Shown here one piece after another: positions 1-6,611 of a stretch of DNA of 64,000 nucleotides. Made by a program: the position numbers and the translations under genes. The DNA is from Winogradskyella eckloniae (GTDB taxonomy: Bacteria; Bacteroidota; Bacteroidia; Flavobacteriales; Flavobacteriaceae). The stretch's first letter is position 1. The number at the start of each line of letters is the position of its first letter. The stretch is from assembly GCF_013249045.1 (NCBI RefSeq), contig NZ_JABRWP010000002.1:248001-312000 (forward strand), given 5' to 3'. Under the pieces are notes generated by a model. The model did not search any database and had not been told where the DNA came from. It worked only from the letters and a program-made list of their open reading frames with translations.

Positions 1-191
1 CTCTGTACAGTAAAGCCTGTGTACCACTCATAGTTCCATGGCTCAAACCAACTGTTCGCATAATGGTCTGCAAAAAACAAGTGGATTAAGGCATCATACG
101 TAGTTTCTAAAGTAAAAAAGATAGCACTACCATGAAACGCTAAACCTAAGAGGAGCGCAGATATTAAGTATTTGTTAGAGGTTTCCTTCAT
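1..191 (-). CDS. Membrane protein, N-terminal fragment (runs off window)
   Basis: An open frame starts at the ATG complementary to 189-191 and runs without a stop to the window edge, giving 63 residues. The translation begins MKETSNKYLISALLLG, continues into one clear hydrophobic segment (residues 8-27), then an acidic/aromatic stretch containing TYDALIHLFFADHY and SWFEPWNYEWYTGF. A short N-terminal helix followed by a loop with acidic residues and Trp/Tyr resembles the start of GT-C-type multispanning glycosyltransferases, but 63 residues cannot settle the family. It is divergent from the response-regulator/GT2 gene at 372, which is compatible with a shared role in lipid-linked sugar transfer. 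That link is inference. Confidence 0.7.
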   Translation of the reverse strand, partial: MKETSNKYLISALLLGLAFHGSAIFFTLETTYDALIHLFFADHYANSWFEPWNYEWYTGFTVQ

Positions 192-333
192 TTATAAGCC
201 TAAGCAGTAACATATTGGTAAAGATATATAATTTAATAGAGGTTCACATTTTAATTATCTACAGCAATCTACCATTCGTCTACACTAAATATTAAGTTCA
301 GCTAAATTTAAAATTTAATAGCCTAATCCCTAG

Positions 334-341
334 TACTTTTG
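334..341 (+). promoter_or_regulatory. Putative -7 promoter box
   Basis: TACTTTTG matches the Bacteroidetes -7 consensus TAnnTTTG and lies 31 bp before the ATG at 372. No convincing -33 TTTG/TTG is present at the usual distance, so support is partial. Confidence 0.35.
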
Positions 342-371
342 AACTGTAATTAACAAAGAAAATAATTTATT

Positions 372-1556
372 ATGAAAATTTTAGCCATTGACGATCAACA
401 ATTAGTTTTACTGCCTTTGCAAAAAAGATTAGCAGAATTAGGTTATGAAGTAAAAATTGAAACTGATGCTCAGAAAGGATTAGATTTATATGAATCGTTT
501 AATCCAGATTTGGTTATTGTAGATATCAATATGCCAAAAATTTCAGGTCTGGAAGTGGTTTCATATATAAGACATAGTAAAAACCCAAAAACTTCAATTA
601 TGGTGTTGTCTGGCGATACACAAGATGATACAATTACACAAGGTTTTGAATTGGGTATTGATGATTACATGAAAAAGCCATTGAGTTTAAACGAGATTAG
701 TGCTCGTGTAAAACGTTTAATTGGTGCGCCAGAAATACAAAATTCTGTAGCCAAAAGTGAAGTAATGATCCAAGAACGATGTGTAGGTGTGGTTATTCCT
801 TGCTATAATGAAGAAGAACGTTTATTAAGTGATGAATTTTTAAGTTATATAGATAAAAACTCTGGTTATCATTTATGCTTTGTAAATGATGGAAGTAAGG
901 ATAGAACCTTAGAAGTTCTTCAAAATTTACAAAAAGGACGCGAAGATTTTATAACAGTTTACGATTGTGAGAAAAATGGAGGAAAGGCTGAAGCGGTTCG
1001 TTTAGGAATGTTGCACATGGCTAAAAAGACCGACTTAGATTACATTGGATTTTTAGATGCCGATTTATCAACAGATTTAGCTGATTTTGATGACCTAGTA
1101 AAAACGATTGAAACTTCAGATTTTAAAATTGTGAGTGGCTCAAGAATATCTAGAATGGGAGCAGACATTACAAAGGAATCCGCTAGAAAAATTATTAGTT
1201 TAACCATTAACTTTATTATTCGAAAGATTTTAAAAATGGATTTTAAAGACACGCAATGTGGAGCTAAAATTTTTCATAAAGATGTCATTGATATTGCTTT
1301 TGGAGAAAAGTTTGTAACACAATGGATCTTTGATGTTGAAATCTTTAAAAGAATGAGTATCCACTTCGGATTGAAAAAAGCTAAAGAAATGCTTTGTGAA
1401 CAACCGTTAAAACGATGGATACATGCAGATGGTTCTAAATTATCTATGAAAGACTCCGTAAAAATTGTTGCGCAGCTAGGTCAAATAGCTTGGGTATACA
1501 GATCAAAAAAATCTTATACAAAGGTATCTACTAACAGCGATTTAGAAATTGCTTAA
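372..1556 (+). CDS. Response regulator receiver domain fused to GT2 glycosyltransferase
   Basis: Two domains are visible. Residues 1-118 form a CheY-type receiver: acidic pair D7/D8, phosphoacceptor D51 in LVIVDINMP, S80 in VLSGD and K102 in the KKP motif. Residues 137-375 form a GT-A family 2 glycosyltransferase of the dolichyl-phosphate sugar synthase (ALG5/DPM1-like) type: VVIPCYNEEERL, VNDGSKDRT, NGGKAEAVRLG, a DAD metal-binding motif at 229-231, a GSR motif, DTQCGAK, and a basic GSKLSM segment near the end. No transmembrane helix follows, so it is probably cytosolic. The expected reaction is transfer of a hexose from a sugar nucleotide to polyprenyl phosphate. The receiver suggests phosphorylation control of the enzyme itself rather than of transcription. 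No histidine kinase is nearby. It heads an apparent operon with the degenerate GT2 gene and manA. Confidence 0.88.
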   Translation: MKILAIDDQQLVLLPLQKRLAELGYEVKIETDAQKGLDLYESFNPDLVIVDINMPKISGLEVVSYIRHSKNPKTSIMVLSGDTQDDTITQGFELGIDDYMKKPLSLNEISARVKRLIGAPEIQNSVAKSEVMIQERCVGVVIPCYNEEERLLSDEFLSYIDKNSGYHLCFVNDGSKDRTLEVLQNLQKGREDFITVYDCEKNGGKAEAVRLGMLHMAKKTDLDYIGFLDADLSTDLADFDDLVKTIETSDFKIVSGSRISRMGADITKESARKIISLTINFIIRKILKMDFKDTQCGAKIFHKDVIDIAFGEKFVTQWIFDVEIFKRMSIHFGLKKAKEMLCEQPLKRWIHADGSKLSMKDSVKIVAQLGQIAWVYRSKKSYTKVSTNSDLEIA

Positions 1557-1577
1557 AAATTTCTGAAAACATAAAAA

Positions 1578-2069
1578 ATGAAGCTAGGAATCATTATTAT
1601 ATTTTATAACAATGGTGCGCAAATAGATAAGAAATTCTTTAGAGAATATATAAAATCAAACCATAATGTAGAACTATGTTTGGTAGATAATAATAGTTCA
1701 GATAATACCTTAAGTCAATTAGAAGAGATTAAAGAATGGAGTTTATCGCGAGTGTCAGTTATAGAAATTAAAAAGAAAACTACTGAAAATGCCGCTAAAA
1801 AAGCAGGCGCAAGATATATGTTTAATCAATTTAATCTTAAGCATATAGGGTTTATAAGTGTCAATACTATTTATAAAAACGGAGATTCTTTAAATTCAGT
1901 AGTGCAAAGTGTGTGTGAAAATTACGAGTCAATTATAGATGAAAATCTAAAGACTATTGCTAAACAAGATATAAAACAGACCTTATTTAAAAGTATTTTT
2001 TCAGTTGTGGAATACTTAAAAATAATAAAATCCAAAACAAATATAAATTCTCTAAGTCCAAGTATTTAG
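1578..2069 (+). CDS. Short degenerate GT2-like protein
   Basis: This 163-residue protein starts 21 bp after the preceding stop. Its first 100 residues follow the preceding GT2 domain in order: a hydrophobic first strand (LGIIIIFYNN), VDNNSSDNTLSQLEE against VNDGSKDRTLEVLQN, an alanine-rich helix, and HIGFISVNTIY against YIGFLDADLST. The DAD metal motif is replaced by SVN (residues 94-96), and the acceptor half of a GT2 domain is missing. A catalytic role is therefore unlikely; a regulatory or scaffold partner of the neighbouring enzyme, or a decaying paralogue, are the alternatives. The uninterrupted frame and preserved strand pattern argue that it is still translated. The family assignment is from motif order only. 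Confidence 0.7.
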   Translation: MKLGIIIIFYNNGAQIDKKFFREYIKSNHNVELCLVDNNSSDNTLSQLEEIKEWSLSRVSVIEIKKKTTENAAKKAGARYMFNQFNLKHIGFISVNTIYKNGDSLNSVVQSVCENYESIIDENLKTIAKQDIKQTLFKSIFSVVEYLKIIKSKTNINSLSPSI

Positions 2070-2086
2070 AACCCAAATCAGTTATT

Positions 2087-3088
2087 ATGCAAGCATATCC
2101 TATTAAATTTAGACCTATATTAAAAGAGAAAATCTGGGGAGGAAATAAACTTTCAGAACTGTTAAATAAAAAAACAGATTTGAAAAATGTTGGTGAAAGC
2201 TGGGAAATATCTGGAGTTCAAGATAACATTTCAGTCGTTTCTAATGGGTTATATAAAGGTAAATCTTTAAACGACTTGATAAAAACGCATACAACAGAAT
2301 TCTTAGGGAAAGCGAATATTGAAGTTTTTGGAGAAAATTTTCCTTTGCTGATTAAGTTTTTAGATGCTAAAACTAATTTGTCTGTGCAAGTACATCCAGA
2401 TGATCAAATGGCTAAGGCACAACATAATTCTTTCGGTAAAACGGAGATGTGGTATATAATGAATAGTGATGATAATGCAGAAATTGTGTTAGGACTAAAA
2501 GATAATAATGTAGATAAAAATGTGTTAGGCGCTATTAATGCTTCAAATGTAGATGACATTTTCAATACAGAAAAAGTAAAACAAGGCGATAGTTATTTTA
2601 TTCCTGCTGGAAAAATACATGCTATTGGAGCTGGAGTTTTGGCAGCAGAAATCCAACAAACCAGTGATGTAACTTACCGAGTTTATGATTGGGATAGAAC
2701 AGATGATTATGGAAATCACAGAGAATTGCATACAGATTCTGCAATAAAAGCCACAAAAACGTTTCCTACCAACGGAAAAAGTGAGTACCATTTAGAACAA
2801 GAAAAAACTAGTAACCTTGTAGATTGTGATTTTTTTACAACCAATATATTTGAAGTAAAAGGGCCTCAAAAAAGAACTTATAACCATCTAGACTCCTTTG
2901 TAATATTTATGTGTGTAGAAGGAATAACAGAAATCATAATAGATAACCAAACCGAGTTTGCTGCAATGGGTGAAACCATATTAATTCCTGCAAACGCTAA
3001 AGATGTTGTGTTTAATTCTCAAGGCGCAAAATTACTAGAGGTTTATATCGATTCAAAAACATCTAACTTCAAAAAGATAGCTTCCTAA
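2087..3088 (+). CDS. manA: Mannose-6-phosphate isomerase, class I
   Basis: This enzyme interconverts fructose-6-phosphate and mannose-6-phosphate, the entry to GDP-mannose. The type I phosphomannose isomerase signature is present: RPILKEKIWGG at the start, a zinc site built from VQVHPDD, KTEMWYI and IPAGKIHAIG, and the conserved AAEIQQTSDVTYRVYDWDR segment, shown here in two parts because of length: AAEIQQTSDVTY then RVYDWDR. At 333 residues it matches the short bacterial form. It begins 17 bp after the degenerate GT2 gene, so co-transcription is likely, and the context suggests that the upstream glycosyltransferase uses a mannose-derived donor. That donor assignment is inference. Confidence 0.93.
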   Translation: MQAYPIKFRPILKEKIWGGNKLSELLNKKTDLKNVGESWEISGVQDNISVVSNGLYKGKSLNDLIKTHTTEFLGKANIEVFGENFPLLIKFLDAKTNLSVQVHPDDQMAKAQHNSFGKTEMWYIMNSDDNAEIVLGLKDNNVDKNVLGAINASNVDDIFNTEKVKQGDSYFIPAGKIHAIGAGVLAAEIQQTSDVTYRVYDWDRTDDYGNHRELHTDSAIKATKTFPTNGKSEYHLEQEKTSNLVDCDFFTTNIFEVKGPQKRTYNHLDSFVIFMCVEGITEIIIDNQTEFAAMGETILIPANAKDVVFNSQGAKLLEVYIDSKTSNFKKIAS

Positions 3089-3122
3089 AAGTAATTTGTA
3101 TAAATTAGAACAAAGCAATTCT

Positions 3123-3130
3123 TATATTTG
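3123..3130 (+). promoter_or_regulatory. Promoter of PhnA-like gene
   Basis: TATATTTG is a perfect TAnnTTTG -7 box, 18 bp before the ATG at 3148. A TTTG at 3095-3098 could act as -33, but the 24-bp spacer is longer than usual. Confidence 0.5.
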
Positions 3131-3147
3131 CTCAGATAACGAGTTTT

Positions 3148-3723
3148 ATGAGTTTAGAAAGAGAATTAAAACAAAGAAGTGGCTCTAAATGTGAGCTTAG
3201 TGGGAGTGACGAAAATTTAGCAGTTTACATAGTTCCAGATATAAAAGAAAACGGATTAAAAACAGCATTGTATGCCTCTAAATCTTGTATAGAGCAGATG
3301 GATAATGCAGATCTTATTGATCCTAATCATTGGCGATGTCTAAATGATAGTATGTGGAGTGAACACGATGCGGTAAAAATTATGGCGTGGCGAATGCTTA
3401 ATAGAATAAAAGCAGATTGGACACAAGATTTGTTGGCAATGATGTACATGGAAGACGATGTATTAGTGTTAGCAAAAGCGTCTGGTGACGGTGAAGATGA
3501 AGCGGATAAATTAGTTCACAGAGATGTGAATGGTGTTGTTTTAGCGCATGGTGATGCTGTAGTATTAATAAAAGATCTTAAAGTTAAAGGATCTAGTATG
3601 GTAGCAAAACAAGGTACAGCTGTTAGAAATATTAGACTAGATCATGAAAATGAAACGTATATTGAAGGTCGAGTAGACGGACAGCATATTGTAATTATTA
3701 CGGAATACGTTAAAAAGATTTAG
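3148..3723 (+). CDS. PhnA domain-containing protein
   Basis: This is a 191-residue cytosolic protein. The N-terminal third carries RSGSKCELSG, like the nucleotide/metal-binding start of PhnA-type proteins. The C-terminal part (about 123-191) is the PhnA beta-barrel: DVNGVVLAHGDAVVLIKDLK, VKGSSMVAKQGT, and IRLDHENET, ending in EYVKKI. The PhnA family was named from the alkylphosphonate operon but its members are widespread housekeeping proteins whose role is not settled; no phn genes are near. It has its own promoter box and stands alone between manA and an opposing small gene, whose stop codon overlaps its own. Confidence 0.85.
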   Translation: MSLERELKQRSGSKCELSGSDENLAVYIVPDIKENGLKTALYASKSCIEQMDNADLIDPNHWRCLNDSMWSEHDAVKIMAWRMLNRIKADWTQDLLAMMYMEDDVLVLAKASGDGEDEADKLVHRDVNGVVLAHGDAVVLIKDLKVKGSSMVAKQGTAVRNIRLDHENETYIEGRVDGQHIVIITEYVKKI

Positions 3724-3860
3724 TCCGTATCTTTTTTATTAAAAAAGTCGAAACTTAGCGGAATTAAGAATACCATAAACAAGTATTTTCCCGATGCTAA
3801 TCCGTAAAGGGTAATTGCTGCGAGTATTACCATTATGACTACTTTATACTTGTATTTCAT
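3720..3860 (-). CDS. 46-residue small membrane protein
   Basis: A 47-codon frame reads from the ATG complementary to 3858-3860 to the TAA complementary to 3720-3722. The product starts MKYKYKVVIMVILAAI, has one or two hydrophobic stretches (residues 7-23 and 26-38) and ends in a charged tail, FNKKDTD. Its stop codon shares bases with the stop of the convergent PhnA-like gene, a compact arrangement that favours a real gene. Positive residues at the N-terminus and the length resemble unannotated single-span proteins common in this group. Function is unknown. Confidence 0.6.
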   Translation of the reverse strand: MKYKYKVVIMVILAAITLYGLASGKYLFMVFLIPLSFDFFNKKDTD

Positions 3861-3924
3861 TTAAATGTATTGTTACTTACTCTCGTAATACGATTATAAA
3901 ATGTAAAAATATGGATTTTCAATA

Positions 3925-4191
3925 ATGTTACAAATAAGACCAACTTGCGAAAATTGTAATAAAAACTTACCCTTTGATTCTCAAGAAGCATTAATATGTA
4001 CTTTTGAATGTACCTTCTGCTTAGATTGTGTTCATTTACTTCAACATGTCTGTCCCAATTGTGGAGGTGGGTTTGAAAAACGACCAATAAGACCATCTCA
4101 TTTATTAAAAAAATATCCACCATCTCAAGTAATTGTATATAAACCTGTAGACCTACAAGAGCATCTTAAAGCCATTAAAAAAAACGAATAG
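3925..4191 (+). CDS. DUF1272 cysteine-rich protein
   Basis: This 88-residue protein has the DUF1272 pattern: RPTCENCNKNLP, ALICTFECTFC, LDC and VCPNCGGGFEKRPIRP. The cysteine pairs CxxC, CxxxCxxC and CPNC are arranged to hold zinc in a treble-clef-like fold. The basic, proline-containing tail after the last pair is also typical of the family. No signal peptide is present, so it is cytosolic. The role of the family is not known. It stands alone, with no close neighbour on the same strand. Confidence 0.88.
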   Translation: MLQIRPTCENCNKNLPFDSQEALICTFECTFCLDCVHLLQHVCPNCGGGFEKRPIRPSHLLKKYPPSQVIVYKPVDLQEHLKAIKKNE

Positions 4192-4409
4192 TCCCTTTGT
4201 TTTTCTTACAAGGCTTCTAATTGAATAGATGTTGTTTGTCGAATTAATATACAATCGATTTCTAATAAACTAGTCATTTTACAGTTTATCGATAATATAA
4301 TATAGAGCCAAATAAATAGACCGATATTGTGGTCATCCCTCTAATTAATAGTACAATTTTGCTGATTAATAGCCCTGAATTAGTATGAACACTTTTAACA
4401 TTATTTATT

Positions 4410-4736
4410 ATGGATTTAGAAATTACCAATTACAATAATCGCTATCAAATTGAAGGCGCTTTAAATAAATTTAATTTAAAAACCTTCAATGCTTATTTTG
4501 CTAATATCTTTGATAAACGAGATGACGTTTTATTAGATATAGAACGTGTACAAAGTATTGATAGAGCAGGTGTGATGGCCTTGGCAAAATTACATAATGA
4601 GTCTATTACAAAATCTAAAAAATTATCTATTATAGGATTAGGTTGTAAGGAGTTGTACCAGCATTTTAAGACAGAAGAGCCTAAAGAAGTATCAACAGAC
4701 AAATCTATTGTTACAGGAAATATTGTAGCCGCTTAA
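4410..4736 (+). CDS. STAS-domain-like protein lacking the phospho-serine
   Basis: The 108 residues fit a single STAS (SpoIIAA-like) fold: a beta start, then DVLLDIERVQSIDRAGVMAL, where SpoIIAA-type antagonists have ...D-S-S-G.... Here the signature reads D51-R52-A53-G54, so the serine or threonine phosphorylated by anti-sigma kinases is alanine. The hydrophobic strand KKLSIIGLG and the following helix match the rest of the domain. It stands alone with no anti-sigma kinase or phosphatase gene beside it. Either it is a constitutively unphosphorylated partner or it serves as a non-sigma STAS module. Family call from pattern; function inferred. Confidence 0.72.
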   Translation: MDLEITNYNNRYQIEGALNKFNLKTFNAYFANIFDKRDDVLLDIERVQSIDRAGVMALAKLHNESITKSKKLSIIGLGCKELYQHFKTEEPKEVSTDKSIVTGNIVAA

Positions 4737-4847
4737 AATAAGTCTATTTACATAATATAAATTAGGAAAGTGTTTCCCAGGCATTTGTGGTGATAGATAG
4801 ATGTTTCGGATGCACTTTTTTATTTGTTGTCAATAAGTCTGTATATG

Positions 4848-5288
4848 TTAACACGACATATCTGCGATTATCTTCCACTTTCCATTTATTTTTTTAAAGA
4901 TTATCATAAAAATTCCGTTGGCATCTCCTGCTTTTCGTTTTAGATGATATTCTCCCATTACCCAATAATTGTTTTCTTCAATTTGAGATACATCATTAAC
5001 CACAAATTTTAGTGTGCCAGTCTCTGCTGCAGTAGGATACCCTTTTTTATAATTAGCTAATGTTTGTGCCCAACCTTTTGTTAATCCTTTGCTTCCGTAA
5101 AACTTAAGCTCATCGTTTTTCCAATAGCCTTGCATAAAACCTTCCAAATCATGGTTGTTCCAAGCAATTTCTTGCGCGTTCATCACGTTTAAGATTGAAG
5201 ACTTGGCGTTCTCAAAAGTATCTGTTTGTGGTTTTTCTGAATTACAATTAAATAAAAGAAGGATAAAAATTAGAGCTATATATTTCAT
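4848..5288 (-). CDS. SnoaL/DUF4440-like lipoprotein
   Basis: The N-terminus has a lipoprotein signal (ALIFILLLFNC, acylated Cys at residue 15). The mature part is an NTF2-like alpha+beta cone of about 120 residues: a helix ILNVMNAQEIAWNNHDLEGF, a pocket region MQGYWKNDELKF, and strands GTLKFVVNDVS, YWVMGEYHLKR and FMIIFKKINGKWKIIAD. This matches DUF4440/SnoaL-like proteins, often ligand-binding or small-molecule hydrolase-like. Location is probably the periplasmic or outer-membrane leaflet. No substrate can be inferred. It lies 64 bp downstream of the DUF4407 gene on the same strand. Confidence 0.82.
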   Translation of the reverse strand: MKYIALIFILLLFNCNSEKPQTDTFENAKSSILNVMNAQEIAWNNHDLEGFMQGYWKNDELKFYGSKGLTKGWAQTLANYKKGYPTAAETGTLKFVVNDVSQIEENNYWVMGEYHLKRKAGDANGIFMIIFKKINGKWKIIADMSC

Positions 5289-5352
5289 TAAAATATGGTT
5301 TTACTGTACTAAAAGTAAGCACTTAATTTTAATTCTAGAAACCTTCCACGAA

Positions 5353-6453
5353 TTACAGTAATTTCTTTTGGTTTTTAAAAAAAGCATCTGCCTGAAGCTG
5401 CATTAATTCCCTTGCTTTTTTTCGTTTGTAATTAATGACTTCATCTTCATCTGCAATTTCGTTATATACTGTATTATTAATGTCATTATCCGTTTTTAAA
5501 AGGAGTTTGCGTTCAGCAACCTTTTGCATGGTCCAGGTTTGTATTTGGGTTTCTTGGTCTTGTAATTTATAATCAAATTCGCCTTTAGAAGCTAACAGTT
5601 TTGCAATTATAGGCGATGTTTCAATAGCCAAAAACAATAAGAATATAAAGAAAGAGGGTAGCCAAGGTAATGTACCTAATGCGGTTACTCTTGCCATTAA
5701 ACCATCAAAATTATCAATGATAGGTTGTGTTGTAGCTACATGAGTTGTATAATCATTTTGAAGACTTAAAATTTGTCCTTCAATAGCCTCTATTTTACTT
5801 GTATTGTCAGCCTTTAATTGTTGTAACTCTGCCAATGCCGCATCATGCTTATCGCGTTTTTCCTTATACACAGGTCCTTTTCCTAATAAATTAGTGCCAG
5901 CTGTACCTTCTGCTTCAGAAATGTAAGTGTCATACAAGGCATTTACGTCTTGTTCTTTTAGATCGATTTGAGATTTTAAACCTGCAATCTGACTTTCTAA
6001 CTCAGTAATCTTAGGATTAAACTGTTCTGCAATTTGATGTTGATTGGCTAAGGTTAAATCATTTTTTTGCTCTAATAAAACTTGATTAATTTCTTTTTCA
6101 AATATCTTTAGTTCTAAAGGTTTAGAGATGACAACAGCAATAATTACGGCTAAGAAAAGTCTTGGTGTAGCTTGAAGAATTTCGTCTATAATATGATCTC
6201 TTTTTTTAATTGTAGACACAATGTAACGGTCTAAATTAAAAATGAGTAAACCCCAAATTAATCCAAAGAAGATGGAAGTGTAGAGGTTATCAAAAACAGT
6301 ATAAAGTGCATAACTTGCAGCAATAGTTGCCATGACAGCTGTAAAGAAAACTGTGGCACCTATACCAGCATATTTGTTTTGTTCGCCAACGGAACAGTCG
6401 TTTAAAATATCCGTATCTGCGCCAGAGCAGAGGATAAAGAATTGTTTTAACAT
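5353..6453 (-). CDS. DUF4407 membrane protein
   Basis: This 366-residue protein starts with a conserved segment, FILCSGADTDILNDCSVGEQ, followed by two adjacent membrane spans (about 27-50 and 55-75), a third near 95-115, a long charged coiled-coil-like region (about 120-245, rich in Glu, Gln and Lys) and a fourth span near 258-278. It ends in a basic cytosolic tail. This arrangement is that of the DUF4407 family, found widely in Bacteroidetes and of unknown role. The coiled coil between spans suggests a large extracytoplasmic or cytoplasmic stalk and oligomerisation. No clue to partners comes from its neighbours. Confidence 0.88.
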   Translation of the reverse strand: MLKQFFILCSGADTDILNDCSVGEQNKYAGIGATVFFTAVMATIAASYALYTVFDNLYTSIFFGLIWGLLIFNLDRYIVSTIKKRDHIIDEILQATPRLFLAVIIAVVISKPLELKIFEKEINQVLLEQKNDLTLANQHQIAEQFNPKITELESQIAGLKSQIDLKEQDVNALYDTYISEAEGTAGTNLLGKGPVYKEKRDKHDAALAELQQLKADNTSKIEAIEGQILSLQNDYTTHVATTQPIIDNFDGLMARVTALGTLPWLPSFFIFLLFLAIETSPIIAKLLASKGEFDYKLQDQETQIQTWTMQKVAERKLLLKTDNDINNTVYNEIADEDEVINYKRKKARELMQLQADAFFKNQKKLL

Positions 6454-6552
6454 AAAGCGTTCGATTTTTTGATTGACCTGAATAATTAGGATGATTGATT
6501 ATTTATAAGAACGCTAAATCTTTGGTTTTGTTACACTTTTAGGTTAAAAAGG

Positions 6553-6589
6553 TAAAGCCTCAATGCTTATTTTAAACACTGAGGCTTTA
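6553..6589 (-). terminator. Terminator of blaI-M56 operon
   Basis: TAAAGCCTCA (6553-6562) pairs perfectly with TGAGGCTTTA (6580-6589) across a 17-nt loop. Read on the minus strand the stem is followed by CC and a run of five T, about 20 bp after the M56 stop. Confidence 0.8.
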
Positions 6590-6611
6590 AATAACTATTT
6601 TTTAGAGTGAT

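Noticed and set aside
3857..4123. Open reading frame antisense to the DUF1272 gene
   Set aside because: Its translation shows no family motif, while the opposite strand has the full zinc-cysteine pattern; it is a shadow frame.
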